Source: Bifidobacterium dentium JCM 1195 = DSM 20436 (GTDB taxonomy: Bacteria > Actinomycetota > Actinomycetes > Actinomycetales > Bifidobacteriaceae). Taken from it: 64,000 bases of DNA. How positions within the stretch are numbered: the stretch's first letter is position 1; each line of letters starts with the position of its first letter. The position numbers and the translations under genes were made by a program. The DNA lies in the NCBI RefSeq assembly GCF_001042595.1, contig NZ_AP012326.1, positions 2,480,001 through 2,544,000 on the forward strand, in the 5' to 3' direction. Positions 25,680 to 36,082 of the stretch are shown here, in pieces. A model generated the notes under the pieces. The model ran no database searches. It was not told the DNA's origin and saw only the letters and a list, made by a program, of their open reading frames with translations.

Positions 25680-26696
25680 ATGAAGGCGAGTATCGGCGAC
25701 GTAGCACTCAAAGCCGGCGTATCCAACGCGACGGTGTCGCGCACCTTCGCGCACCCTGAGCAGGTATCCGAAGCAACTCGCATCAAAGTGCAGGCCGCAG
25801 CCGATGCGTTGAATTTCAGCATCTCCCGATCGGCGGGAATCCTCAAATCAGGACGCACCTACCGTGTCGCATTGCTAATCGGCAGTCATGCCATCGAATG
25901 GTTCACGGCAGAGATTATCGCCGGACTCAACGACGTCTTACGCGACGCCGGCTACGATCTCGTCATCTACCCCATCGAAGGGGCCGAGGCACGCGATGCA
26001 TTCTTCGAAGAGCTGCCCGTCCGCAACAACGCAGATGCCGTGTTCGTATCCTCTTTCGGCATCAGCCCAGACGAAGTGAAGCGTCTCGGCACCGCCAAAA
26101 TACCGATTGTCGGAGTCAACACCACCAGCGAGGGCTTCGATGCGACTGTTGGCATCGACGACAAGGAAGGCATTAAGCTCATCGTGCGGCATCTCGCCAA
26201 ACTAGGGCATCGCAATCTTCTGTACCTCTATGAGAGCTTCTCATCTACGCTCGGTTTCAGTTCATACAACCGCATCACTGGATTTCAAGAAGCCTGCGGC
26301 ACCATCGATGGCATGAATGCGCGCACACTGGCCGTACAGAAGAACGACAACATCATCGATGCCGCGATCTCCGAAATGATGGCGCAGGACAATCCGCCCA
26401 CTGCCCTATGCTTCCATCAGGATTCGCAGGCTATCCCGCTGTTCTTCCGTCTTCAACGAAGCGGGCTATCCATCCCATTGGATATTTCCGTGACAGGTTT
26501 CGATGACAGCGCGTTCGCCGAAGAAGCCCAATTAACCACCGTCCGGCAACGGCCGCATGATATGGCCGTCGCAGCCGCAAGGAAAGCGCTGGATCTGATT
26601 GAAGGACGACCCGTCTCCAAACCGTTCGAGACGTTCCCGGTTCAACTACAGGTACGCGGCTCGACCGCAAAGCCACGAACTACGCCTTTACTGTAG
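25680..26696 (+). CDS. LacI-family regulator of the GH31 operon
   Basis: 338 residues. HTH MKASIGDVALKAGVSNATVS at 1-20, hinge SISRSAGILKSGRTYRVALL, then the effector domain (DAVFVSSFGI, IPIVGVNTT, ISVTGFDDSAFAEEAQLTTVRQRP). GGAGG is placed 4 nt before the ATG. Divergent from the binding-protein gene, sharing an operator region. It is closely related in sequence pattern to the LacI proteins at 36720-37751 and 54412-55422 of this window, pointing to paralogous glucoside regulators. Confidence 0.92.
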   Translation: MKASIGDVALKAGVSNATVSRTFAHPEQVSEATRIKVQAAADALNFSISRSAGILKSGRTYRVALLIGSHAIEWFTAEIIAGLNDVLRDAGYDLVIYPIEGAEARDAFFEELPVRNNADAVFVSSFGISPDEVKRLGTAKIPIVGVNTTSEGFDATVGIDDKEGIKLIVRHLAKLGHRNLLYLYESFSSTLGFSSYNRITGFQEACGTIDGMNARTLAVQKNDNIIDAAISEMMAQDNPPTALCFHQDSQAIPLFFRLQRSGLSIPLDISVTGFDDSAFAEEAQLTTVRQRPHDMAVAAARKALDLIEGRPVSKPFETFPVQLQVRGSTAKPRTTPLL

Positions 26697-26774
26697 ATAC
26701 GGTTGTTTCACAGACGGATGCCCGACCTCGCTAACCGATCTTGGCGCAGGTCTTCTGACCGGCATTGACCGAAA

Positions 26775-27689
26775 CTATGCGCGGGAACCATGAGCCGCAC
26801 GAGTGGCTTTGACGGCCACGAAGAAGCTGCGGACCAATAACACGCACAGATAGGCCGCGAACATGATGGCTCCGGCACGCGGCGAGACCGCCCCGGCGAC
26901 CCATGTGCCGAAAGGTGTGGTCAGCGCAGCTATGACGCCGATGATCAGCCCGGCCTTGATGTGCACCAACTTACGTTTCATATTCGCCACACTGGTGGTG
27001 ATCGAGTTCGGGAACATGGCAAGCAGCGAAGTACCGCGCGCGATCAGATCGGATGCCCCGAACAGTATCGACAATGCCGGCACGGCCAGTGCGCCGCCGC
27101 CGATACCCAGCAACCCGGCCAAGGTGCCGATGACCACGCCCAACAGCACCAGCCCGACGCCCGTCGCCACACTCATGGAGATCCGTTGGTCCCGCGACGG
27201 CGTAAAAATCACCTGATTGACGGTTACGAATACCAGAAACACCACGAACACCCACCGCAGTACGAGTTCCGGCAACCGCGACAACAGCCAGCTACCAAAC
27301 TGTCCGCCGGCGAACATGCCAACGAACAGCAGCACGGCCGCGACCCAGTCGACGTTGCCATTGTGCGCGTAGGAGATCACGCCGGAAATCGACGTCGGTA
27401 CGATCGCCAGCATGGAGGTCGCCGCCGCGTGGCGTTGCGACAGTCCGAGCCACACCAGTGCGGGCACGATCACCGTACCGCCGCCGATGCCGAACATGCC
27501 GGACAACAGGCCGACGATCATGCCGACAATCACCAGCACCATCATGCCGTGAGGCGATTCATCCAGCCCACTCGGATTCGGCCCGAATAGGCGATCCGCC
27601 TTCGTGTCAGCCTGACCTATGCTCGCCGCGCTTTGTTCGCCCCCACTCAGTTCAGGCTCCACACGGCTCTTTCCCGCATCACCTTGCAT
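26775..27689 (-). CDS. TauE/SafE (TSUP) family membrane permease
   Basis: 304 residues, about eight membrane segments. Two repeats of the family motif are visible: GLLSGMFGIGGGTVIVPALV near residue 60 and GTLAGLLGIGGGALAVPALS near residue 190. TSUP proteins export or import sulfur-containing anions or other small anions; the substrate cannot be told. AAGGAG lies 6 nt before the ATG at 27689. The first 45 residues are hydrophilic and unusual for the family; an internal Met (MMVLVIVGMIVG) may be the true start. Monocistronic between the LacI and sortase genes. Confidence 0.85.
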   Translation of the reverse strand: MQGDAGKSRVEPELSGGEQSAASIGQADTKADRLFGPNPSGLDESPHGMMVLVIVGMIVGLLSGMFGIGGGTVIVPALVWLGLSQRHAAATSMLAIVPTSISGVISYAHNGNVDWVAAVLLFVGMFAGGQFGSWLLSRLPELVLRWVFVVFLVFVTVNQVIFTPSRDQRISMSVATGVGLVLLGVVIGTLAGLLGIGGGALAVPALSILFGASDLIARGTSLLAMFPNSITTSVANMKRKLVHIKAGLIIGVIAALTTPFGTWVAGAVSPRAGAIMFAAYLCVLLVRSFFVAVKATRAAHGSRA

Positions 27690-27772
27690 GGCATTCTCCT
27701 TCTTCGCCTGATACTACCCAACCGACTTCAGCACAAGCGTCCGCCAACGTTGCATCGATACCCGCGGCGGCA

Positions 27773-28822
27773 CTACCTTCGCACGCCAGACGAATGATGG
27801 CCATCCGCAACGAGTCCGGCCTTAACCGGGCGTCCACGCTTCCGTAATCGTCCAAGCCACACGAGCATACATCCGAACAGACACACCAGCAGTCCAACCA
27901 TACAAGCTGCCACAGCGGTCATTTCCCAAGGCTCGTCATACTGCGTCATATCAGATGCTTTCGGATTCGGAATCCTATGCCCGCGCACAAGAAGTCGATG
28001 TGAGTTGATGCCGTACGGAGTGCAAGTGATCAGTGTCGCATAGTCGGCTCCAGATTCGATGTTGAGTTCGCCGATTTCGTTCGGCAGCACTACTGAAATC
28101 TGGTCGATTTTATACGTGTAGGTTTCGTCGAGCACGTGGAAGGCGAACGTGTCGCCTTTTTCGAGTTCGTCCAGTCCGGTCAGCAGTCGCGCGGACGGTA
28201 GTCCGGTATGTCCGGAGATCACCGCATGCGTTGTCCCTCCGCCGATTGGCAGTGACGACCCAGCCAGATGTCCGGCGGCGATCTGCAGTACGCCGTCGCT
28301 AGTGCCGTGGTAGATGGGCAGTTTGACTTTGATGCGTGGAATCGTGACGTACCCCATGATGCCGGTACCGGTCACATCGAGAGTTTCGCTGTAGAGCTTT
28401 TTCTGCTCGGCGGTCATATGCCATCGGTCGCCGTTCGTAGCCAACTTCTCGTTGTATTCACGCGCCTCGCCGAGCATCGTCTGTTTTTCGGTACCTGACA
28501 AATCTTCGGTTTGTTCCACGTAGGCAGCCACCGCATACGATTGGTGCATACGATTCCACCAATCGCTGAATGTCGGGTATGCAATCAGGCACAATGCGCC
28601 GATCATGAACACGGCAGAGATGACGATGAGCACGTCGAACAGTCGGCTCGGCTTTCTCGGGAGTTTCGTTTCCGCACCGGCACCGGCAGGAGTATCGTCA
28701 TCAGCGAAGTCGCCGGTAGCACCAGCCGGATCGCCGGCGACGGGTCGTGCTGTTCCAGCCATGGTTTCGGACGCGGTCTCAAGCGAGGACCAGTCCTCAT
28801 CCTGAGATTTCCGTCTTGTCAT
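27773..28822 (-). CDS. srtC: Class C (pilus) sortase
   Basis: 349 residues: N-terminal cytoplasmic tail of about 60, a membrane segment (FDVLIVISAVFMIGALCLI, 62-80), the sortase barrel and a C-terminal membrane segment (VAACMVGLLVCLFGCMLVWL). Catalytic triad H205 (GHTG), C267 (TLITC) and R276 (NSHRLLVRG); the 62- and 9-residue spacing agrees with class C enzymes. It joins pilin subunits through sorting motif and pilin lysine. Last gene of the locus, after the two pilins and the tip protein. Confidence 0.95.
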   Translation of the reverse strand: MTRRKSQDEDWSSLETASETMAGTARPVAGDPAGATGDFADDDTPAGAGAETKLPRKPSRLFDVLIVISAVFMIGALCLIAYPTFSDWWNRMHQSYAVAAYVEQTEDLSGTEKQTMLGEAREYNEKLATNGDRWHMTAEQKKLYSETLDVTGTGIMGYVTIPRIKVKLPIYHGTSDGVLQIAAGHLAGSSLPIGGGTTHAVISGHTGLPSARLLTGLDELEKGDTFAFHVLDETYTYKIDQISVVLPNEIGELNIESGADYATLITCTPYGINSHRLLVRGHRIPNPKASDMTQYDEPWEMTAVAACMVGLLVCLFGCMLVWLGRLRKRGRPVKAGLVADGHHSSGVRR

Positions 28823-28907
28823 CGTCCACTACCTTTCGCGGAATCCTCCGCTGAATCTTTCGCCCGGGTCCGACTAATCGGCCAATCCGGTCACGCAGTC
28901 TAAGGCA

Positions 28908-29906
28908 CTACTTGTCGCCGGCCATATCCGAGCGTTTTCCATCCCGCGTTCCGCGCACGCCTCGCGCCAATAGCAATAGGATAATGCCTCCGCCAAGCGA
29001 TGCCACGGCAATCCGTGCTACTTGTTCGATGTTGGAGCCGGTATGGGGCGGCTGCTGCGGAGTATGTGAGTTAGTGATGGTGGTCGTTTTATTTTCTTGG
29101 TCGACGCTCATGGTGTAGCTATCCGGCACGTCGGTTTCGACGATTACCCACGTATGACCGTCTGTCAACCCATTCCACTGGTGTTTCCAGCCGTTAGAGG
29201 CGTTAAGTGTCACGGTTTCGTAGGTTTCACCGTCGCGAAGCAGCGTCACAGTCACTTCGTCGGGGCGTTTGCCATCGGAATTGTTGCGGTCGTTCCACAC
29301 TTTGCGGACTTCGCGCTGGATGGTTGCGGGTGAGTTCATGGAGCATTCGGCTTTCGGCTCGATATTCAATGCGCGTTTGCCACCAGTAAGGCCATTTTCA
29401 GGTACGGCGATAAGCATGTTGGCGGATTCGCAACGGTATTCGTCATTTTCCACAGCGCCCGCAATTATCAGGTACAGGCCATCTTCAACATTGGAGAAAG
29501 TGAGGTTGCCTGTGGTGTTGGTGATGCCGGTCTGGGTTGCTTCCGGCTTGTTGAGTGCGATGAGTCCGGCGAGCGTATTGGCTGCGTCACGATATACTTT
29601 GGCGTCTTTGTCGGTCAGCGTCGACCAGTCGAACGGGTAGGTGATGGAATTGGTGAAAGGTGCAATCGGCTTGAAATTGGCACCGGATGAGACTTTGCCG
29701 ACCTTATACAGGCTGATGTCGGCGTCGGCGATGGTGGTGCCGGACTCGCTACTGTTATGCGAGTAAGCGATGGCGATGCTGCCACTGGCGGAGTCTGTGG
29801 CATCCGCGACGGCATCGCAGGTACTGAAGGCACAGACTGCGGCGATTCCGGCCGCAAGCGCGCAACATGCGGCAATCATGCGATTGACGATTGTACGTTC
29901 CTTCAT
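28908..29906 (-). CDS. Minor (basal) pilin with sorting signal PPHTG
   Basis: 332 residues. Signal peptide ends near CDAVADAT. N-terminal domain with ISLYKVGKVSSGANF and DGLYLIIAGAVENDEYRCES, C-terminal Cna_B-type domain (KVWNDRNNSDGKRPDEVTVTLL, WVIVETDVPDSYTM) and a sorting signal PPHTG, hydrophobic helix and RGTRDGKRSD. Small two-domain pilins encoded between main pilin and sortase usually serve as base or minor subunit. PPHTG departs from LPXTG, which fits recognition by the housekeeping sortase or a variant specificity (inference). Confidence 0.87.
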   Translation of the reverse strand: MKERTIVNRMIAACCALAAGIAAVCAFSTCDAVADATDSASGSIAIAYSHNSSESGTTIADADISLYKVGKVSSGANFKPIAPFTNSITYPFDWSTLTDKDAKVYRDAANTLAGLIALNKPEATQTGITNTTGNLTFSNVEDGLYLIIAGAVENDEYRCESANMLIAVPENGLTGGKRALNIEPKAECSMNSPATIQREVRKVWNDRNNSDGKRPDEVTVTLLRDGETYETVTLNASNGWKHQWNGLTDGHTWVIVETDVPDSYTMSVDQENKTTTITNSHTPQQPPHTGSNIEQVARIAVASLGGGIILLLLARGVRGTRDGKRSDMAGDK

Positions 29907-30093
29907 TGTTGTTCCTCTTCTGGTACGTTTCAGTGCCTGTCCCCCAACTTTGCACGGGCAGAAGTCTATTGCTCCTTACGAGTAAGGAGCCGGGCTGAAC
30001 TCTCAAAAGAGGCAGTTTACAAGGGATAAGAGGCAGTCCAGCCCGACATGCGTGAATTAAGTTATTGTTCAGTTATTGCGATTTGCGACTGCT

Positions 30094-30194
30094 GTCCGTC
30101 CAGACCTGTTACGTGAATCTGGACGGACGACAGCCTATTCAGTTATCTGGAATTTGGGGATTTCGCAATCAGACTGTCGCACACGGCGACAGTC
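30094..30194 (-). terminator. Two hairpins behind the major pilin gene
   Basis: GACTGTCGC (30172-30180) with GCGACAGTC (30186-30194), loop ACACG; and GTCCGTCCAGA (30094-30104) with TCTGGACGGAC (30118-30128). Both are perfect stems, the first 13 bp after the stop. Neither has a T-run, so partial termination or mRNA stabilisation is as likely as full termination. The gap to 29907 contains no gene. Confidence 0.6.
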
Positions 30195-30206
30195 CGACCA
30201 TGCCGG

Positions 30207-31921
30207 TCAGGCGTTGCGGCGACGCAGAGCCATCACCAGGATCGCACCAGCCAGCATGAACACGGCGATACCGGCCACGTACAGCAGCACAGTGCCCATG
30301 CCACCAGTGGAGGGGAGGTTGGAGCCCGGCATATCGACAAGGGCGTTGGTCAAACCCTTCGAATTCGTCAAGGTCACTGTCGGAACAGTTTCGTTAAGCT
30401 TGTGTTCAGCCTTAATCTCAATCGTCGTGTCAGCAACCGTGTTGTAGCCTTCCGGAGTCTTGGTTTCGGAAAGGACATACTTACCAGCGTCGAGACCGCT
30501 AATGTTGAACTTACCCTTTTGTCCATCTTCGGAACGGGAAGTGATTTCAGTCTGAGCGCTGGTAGCTTCATCAGCATCGTCAGAGACAGCCGGACGATAA
30601 GCATTCTTGGTGGAATCCCAGATGAGCTTCACGGCATCGCCCTTGCTACCAGTCTTCGTATCATCATATTTGTACAGGGTGAATCCTGCGCCAGCGAGCT
30701 CGTTACCAGCCTCATTCTTGCCAGCGTACTTGGTGTTATCAATCTTGAAGGAGTAGACGTACACGTCGTTACCCGGGGTGTGACCCGTATCGCCTTCACC
30801 ACCAACATTCGGATTGTTGGAGTAGTCAAGGGAAACACCGTTCTTGTTGGTAGTGGTCGCGCCATCGGTGTTGGTGACTGCAGCATCATTATTCAAGTGA
30901 GCAGCATACTCAACTGCCACGGTAATCTCCTGGGTACCGAGTGCTTCAGCGGAAAAGCCAGTGACCTTCTTTAAGTCAGCAATGGTCAGAGTCCAAGCCT
31001 TAGAACCGTCCGTAGCACCAAGAACTGCAACTGGATCAGTCTTAGTGTAACCATTATCAGCCAAAGTCAGCGTAGTATCACCATACTTGACCTTGACGGA
31101 ATTGATTTTCTCGAAAGTAATGCTCTTGCTCATCGTGTCGTTAAATACGACCTTGTAGGACTCATAAGCCTTGAAGTTGGCATCACCCGGAATGGTAGCC
31201 GCCAAACGGAAGTTGAAAGACTCGCCAACGGCATGATCAGCGGTGTTGCCCCAACCCTCCTGATCCTGCGATTCGGTATCCTTGTCACCTGTCTCATCTT
31301 GGACTTCCTTCTTCACAGTCGGAGTCTTAGACTTCGGATCGACAGTCACATCACCAACAACCTGCATGATATAGGCGCTGTAGGCATCGTTATTGCCAAG
31401 AGCTTCACCAGTTTTTTCGTCAACGATGAGGTAATAACCAGCCTCGGTGACAGTGCCAGTGTAAGCGGTCTTACCAGCGTTCTGAATCAGAGGAGTCTTG
31501 GTGTCAGCCAGATGAGCGGCCTGACCGGTCTTGCTGGCAAGCGCATTAGAGAAGGATTCTGCAGTCATAGTACCAGTGTTGGTTGTCAATTTTTCAGCAA
31601 CCTTGGCAGCGGTCTTGTCTGCATCAGAAGTGAGACTCGCCCAGTTGTACAGTGCGGTTTTACCAGCTTCGCTGACACCGGATCCCCACTCAATGTTGCT
31701 GAGGCACGAGGGGTAACACCATCCTGTTCATTCTGGCTTTCCTTCAGGTCACCCTTGAACACCTGATAAGCGTTGAAAGTGTGTTTATCGTTCTTCTCAT
31801 TTACCGTGATGGTGTAGCTCCCGGTTGTCACTGCCATGGCGGCGGAGGCACCGGCGAAACCGGCGACTGCCATCGCTGCGGTGGCTGCCACAGCTACGAG
31901 GCCCTTAAGAATCTTGTTCAT
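30207..31921 (-). pseudogene. Major pilin (fimbrial shaft subunit), interrupted by one frameshift
   Basis: Two overlapping reading frames together give a complete pilin. The first, from MNKILKGLVAVAATA at 31921 (AAGGAAG upstream), holds the signal peptide and TYNAYQV-type start (HTFNAYQVFKGDLKESQ). The second carries on with LSNIEWGSGVSEAGKTALYN, exactly the continuation expected for this family. The shift lies at a run of four G (plus strand 31710-31713): one extra base there would restore a single frame of about 570 residues. The rest is intact: pilin-motif region TPTVKKEVQDETG, E-box YVLSETKTPEGY and sorting signal LPSTG with helix and RRRNA tail. Phase variation, programmed slippage, true inactivation and sequencing error all remain possible. 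Confidence 0.85.
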
Positions 31922-32029
31922 GTTTCTTCCTTTTCCTAATTTCGGTTGTTTCTTCATTGAATTGTGGTAATCCCAAGGGGATTGAGGTCTCTATGTCTGA
32001 CCGTCCTCCCCCTTGTCTCGCCAAGGTGA

Positions 32030-35000
32030 TCATTGCTGCCGCTCTTTTGCCTCGAGGGCCAGGAGGCCAGCCATGATCGCAACCACCGCCGCGAGCAAGC
32101 CCGCAGCGTAAATCTTCATATCCCCGCCACCGCCGGCTTCCGGCAGAATCACGCTCGGAGTATTGGCGATATTGCCGCCGTCGACACTCAAGCTCACAGA
32201 GCCACTATTCGGCCCGATGGTGAATGTAGTGACCGCATTGGTGAGGTTGAATCCATCAGGAGCCTTAGTCTCAATAAGCTGGTATTCGCCCCAAGGTAAT
32301 CCAGTGACGTTAAACTCGCCTTTCCCGGATGCAGTGTCGTGGAATGAATCCGTTCCGCAGTTTTCCGTGCAATCAGCAATGGCATGTTCAACACCGTTCG
32401 GCAACTTCTCATACTGCGAAATAGCAACGTTCCATGCGGAAAGCTGAGTGAGTTTCCATTCAGAGCCACCAAGCTTGGTGTCCGACGCTTCAGAAGAGAC
32501 CTTGTTCCATGTAACAGAACCTGTCTTACGCGTATTGGCAATCAGAGCTGTAGCCCCGGAAGTCACACCGCTCGGATTCGTCCAAGTCACCTGACCGTTG
32601 GCAACAGTAAACCTATAGGTTTCGTTGCTCTTATCATAGCCCTCAGGAGCCGTCGTCTCCGTCAACTCGTAGTCGCCATCAGTCACATCTTCAATCTTGA
32701 ACTCACCAGGATTGGAGTTGACATCACAACGGTGACCATCATTAGAGCAATCGACGGTATTATCCGACGAGGCGAGCATCGGAACTGCGGACTTCGCCAG
32801 TAAATAAGTAACTGGTTCTAGTTGCTGATTAGATTCGTCTGCCACCGAGACAACTGCGATTCTCGATTCATTACTTTGCGAAGCAATGGAACATCCGCTA
32901 GGCAAATCACTGCTCGCGGTTCCACCACCCTGAATTCCGACGTACAATGTGTTGGTCTGCGTGCCACTGAACTTAATCTCTGAACCTGCCTTGGCATCAG
33001 GCCAAATTCGATTATTACCAGCATTAGTCCAATTCGACCCACCGATAACCTTGAATCGCCAACTCGAACCTGCTTGAGAAAGAGGGATGGAAACAGAATA
33101 GTAGTTGCTATTGCAGCTGGAAATACTCATTTCCTCGAAATACTGTGTACTCCCTGTAGAATCCCAGTAAGCGAGATAATAAGACGACCAAGTCCTCCAA
33201 GACTTCGGGAAATACACCATGGCCTTCAGCTCTTGCACCTGCACCTGAAATGTGTTCGTCTTATCGCCAGCCGAAACCGTGATAGCGGCAATGCCTGCTT
33301 GTAACGCGTTAATTGTTACTGACTTGGCACGAATAGCCCCATCAGAAGTGGAAGTCGCACTGTCGGCAGTCAACGATGCCACAGCGAAATCCTTGACTTT
33401 CCAAACTGGCGTCACCGAATCTGGCGTCACCGTAGCGGTCAGCGTAATCGAGCCACCCTGCGTCAGCGAAATCATGTCTCCGTTTGCGACTGTTTCCCCG
33501 CTTTCATTTGTCACGCTAAGAGTGGCTACTTCAGGATCGGTCACCGTAACGGTGATGCTTCCACAAACACTTGCATCTGAAGTGGAGCACGCTCTAATGG
33601 TTGTCTTACCTTTAGTCAACGCAGTGATTGTGCCAGCAGTAACCGATGCGACGTCTGGCGCAGTCGAACTCCACGTCACGCTTTGCGGCGTACCTTCTGG
33701 AAGGACAGTTGCGGCAACCGTCTGAGTGGTACTGGATTCCATGGAAACATCAGCACCGCCATTGACGGTAACTTTTGTCACCTTGACACGATTGTCGTCA
33801 ATCGTCCAAGTCTTGTTCGCATCGCTACCGGAAGTCGCCTTCAACTGCCAGGTCGAACCGGTAAGCGTTGCGGAATCCTGTTCGGCATCGGTCTTCTTCC
33901 ATTCCACGGCAGTGCCGGATGCTTTGTTGACGATTCCGGTATTCAAATGCAACAGTCTGCTGTCATTGTCCGTAATTTCAATACCCGCGCTGTTATATAC
34001 CTTGTCGATGATGCTGTAGGTACCACCTGCTTCGCCTGCAACGATGCGATAGATATTGGTGTTCTGAACGTAGCCTTCGATGGTGCCAGTTTCCTTGATG
34101 TAATACGTGGAATTCGGATTAAGATCGGTCATCGGTTCAATCACGCCTACGGTAGAATCCGCATCATTGGCGATGTTGTCACCGACCGTAGTCAAAGGCT
34201 TGACAGTAGGATCAGCGCTCGTTGCAGCACTCAGGGAACCATAAACCGCCCATGTGGTGCCTGCTTTCAGTTTATTGCCGTCACTGTCGACCTTGTTCCA
34301 CTTGATGCGCACGCCCTGCGGATTATAGGATGCGGCCCACGGGAAGTTATGACGTTCCTGATCCATGTCGATGATGGAGGCGGTCTTGGCGAGAGTTCCA
34401 TTCATCGTCGCTTGGGTCGGGTTGTACATCATGAAGTCCTGACCGACATACACACGACCATTGGTGGTGACGTGCGACTCGAAGCTGCCGTTCGGTACCA
34501 TAATGCTGCCGAGCATGGCGGCTGCAGGGTCATCAGTGACAGATGAGCCGGACATCGAAGTCTCCTGCGTATACCAATCGTTCGCGCTGTCCGCATGCAG
34601 TTTGGTGAGATTCACGTTGCTTGCATTCTGTGTGGTGCCACCCATAATGGTGACGGAAGACGCGTCGGCGAAGTTCCACATAATCTTCTGCGCAACCTTG
34701 GAATACAGCGCCGACTCAGTCTGACTGTCCGAACCAGTGACATAGCCATTCGAAATTTCGTACACATTGCCATCGGAAATGTCGGAACTCGCGGTGCCGC
34801 CATACCAGAAACGCCAACCAGTACGCATGACAATCGGAGTATTCGCTCCAGTCGTATCATCGACGACGTTGATTAGGATGGAAGCGTTCTCTGGAATGTT
34901 ACGAAACCAGAAATCCAAACCTTTGTCATTGTTGACATTCAGCAGGCTGGCGCTGACCTCGAAAATCTGCAGGGAAGAAGTACCGTCGCCGGTGAAGGTG

Positions 35001-36064
35001 AGCAGCCTCTCGGAATCTTGAGCGAAATCCATGCTGGCCTTGTAGGTGGAGAAGGACGTCTCAGCACCACGTCCAGCGGCCCATGTCTGTTTGCCGTTGT
35101 TCTTCTCTGTTTCGTTCTTCGCGAACGCGTCGTATTTATCGTAATCGTATTTCTTACGTACGTATTCGCTCTGAGCAGGAGCGAAGCCGGAAACGACGGT
35201 GCCATTGGACGTCCAGCTTTTCTGTGTTGCGGAATCGTTCGTGACCTTGGTGCCATAGGTATCGATGGAATTGCCCTGACCGTCCTTCACAGTGCTGAAG
35301 TCCTTGATGTTCCACTGCGCGTCGGAATCATCCGTATTGCTGTAGCCGTACTGGTAGATCGAACGTAACTTGATGGTGTCATCGTTATTGGCTGTACCCC
35401 ACACTTTGGTACGCGAACCGGCAAGCTTGGTGCTGAAGTTCGACCATTCATTGTTACGCCGTACCTGCAGAATGCCACCGCCTTGGGTACTGGTACCGGT
35501 GATGGTGGACGGCCAAGCCTGCACAATACTTTGTACAGAATTATCAAAGGCGGAATGCGTTCCCTCCACGGCAAGAATGGTGGAGCCATTCGCAGGCTGA
35601 TACTGGGCGCCGAATGCCACGGTACCGATGGTGAAGAAACCTTTCTGGGCGCGCTGCATATAGCGTCCCCGCACAAAGGTCTGACCTTCCATTTCAGCGG
35701 CCCAGGAACCGTCGATGGAGTCCGCAGTGAGGCTTTGCCTATCGCCGTCCTTGGGCTTGCCGACGTAGAAATCGCGACCGACGAATGTGGCGAGCCCGGT
35801 ATCGACGTCGTTCACCGACGTTCCGTTATCGCCCATGGAGATGTTGCTGGGCACAAAAATCGCACCGTCAGCGAGAGTATTGTCGGCTTTGGCGCTGCAC
35901 ACAGGAATGAGCGCGGTGAGGGCCACGGTAGCCATCATGGAGACGGCGAGAATGGCGGCGGTCAGGGCATGGGCACGCGAAGCGGCACTGGCTTCCTTCA
36001 TGCGCATGCCTGAGCAGTGTCGCAGTCCAGCGCCAATGACACCGTTCGTAAGTAGTTGCCTCAT
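32030..36064 (-). CDS. Giant pilus tip adhesin with sorting signal LPEAG
   Basis: 1344 residues from MRQLLTNGVIG, preferred because AAGGGG lies 5 nt upstream; the ATG six codons earlier abuts its ribosome-binding site. Signal peptide ends VCSAKA. Residues about 50-560 resemble a choice-of-anchor A adhesin domain (KIMWNFADASSVTIMGG, GSIMVPNGSFESHV). A SpaA-type domain follows (IKWNKVDSDGNKLKAGTTW, about 580). A second SpaA domain begins near 720 and seems interrupted by a Big_2 domain (TVLPEGTPQSVTWSSTAPDV) and, at about 945-1045, a module like a starch-binding CBM26/25 (MVYFPKSWRTWSSYYLAYW). It resumes with DYELTETTAPEGY, then a last SpaA domain (YQLIETKAPDGF). First gene of the pilus locus, so presumably the tip. 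Confidence 0.88.
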   Translation of the reverse strand: MRQLLTNGVIGAGLRHCSGMRMKEASAASRAHALTAAILAVSMMATVALTALIPVCSAKADNTLADGAIFVPSNISMGDNGTSVNDVDTGLATFVGRDFYVGKPKDGDRQSLTADSIDGSWAAEMEGQTFVRGRYMQRAQKGFFTIGTVAFGAQYQPANGSTILAVEGTHSAFDNSVQSIVQAWPSTITGTSTQGGGILQVRRNNEWSNFSTKLAGSRTKVWGTANNDDTIKLRSIYQYGYSNTDDSDAQWNIKDFSTVKDGQGNSIDTYGTKVTNDSATQKSWTSNGTVVSGFAPAQSEYVRKKYDYDKYDAFAKNETEKNNGKQTWAAGRGAETSFSTYKASMDFAQDSERLLTFTGDGTSSLQIFEVSASLLNVNNDKGLDFWFRNIPENASILINVVDDTTGANTPIVMRTGWRFWYGGTASSDISDGNVYEISNGYVTGSDSQTESALYSKVAQKIMWNFADASSVTIMGGTTQNASNVNLTKLHADSANDWYTQETSMSGSSVTDDPAAAMLGSIMVPNGSFESHVTTNGRVYVGQDFMMYNPTQATMNGTLAKTASIIDMDQERHNFPWAASYNPQGVRIKWNKVDSDGNKLKAGTTWAVYGSLSAATSADPTVKPLTTVGDNIANDADSTVGVIEPMTDLNPNSTYYIKETGTIEGYVQNTNIYRIVAGEAGGTYSIIDKVYNSAGIEITDNDSRLLHLNTGIVNKASGTAVEWKKTDAEQDSATLTGSTWQLKATSGSDANKTWTIDDNRVKVTKVTVNGGADVSMESSTTQTVAATVLPEGTPQSVTWSSTAPDVASVTAGTITALTKGKTTIRACSTSDASVCGSITVTVTDPEVATLSVTNESGETVANGDMISLTQGGSITLTATVTPDSVTPVWKVKDFAVASLTADSATSTSDGAIRAKSVTINALQAGIAAITVSAGDKTNTFQVQVQELKAMVYFPKSWRTWSSYYLAYWDSTGSTQYFEEMSISSCNSNYYSVSIPLSQAGSSWRFKVIGGSNWTNAGNNRIWPDAKAGSEIKFSGTQTNTLYVGIQGGGTASSDLPSGCSIASQSNESRIAVVSVADESNQQLEPVTYLLAKSAVPMLASSDNTVDCSNDGHRCDVNSNPGEFKIEDVTDGDYELTETTAPEGYDKSNETYRFTVANGQVTWTNPSGVTSGATALIANTRKTGSVTWNKVSSEASDTKLGGSEWKLTQLSAWNVAISQYEKLPNGVEHAIADCTENCGTDSFHDTASGKGEFNVTGLPWGEYQLIETKAPDGFNLTNAVTTFTIGPNSGSVSLSVDGGNIANTPSVILPEAGGGGDMKIYAAGLLAAVVAIMAGLLALEAKERQQ

Positions 36065-36082
36065 CTCGTCCCCTTCGAACAT

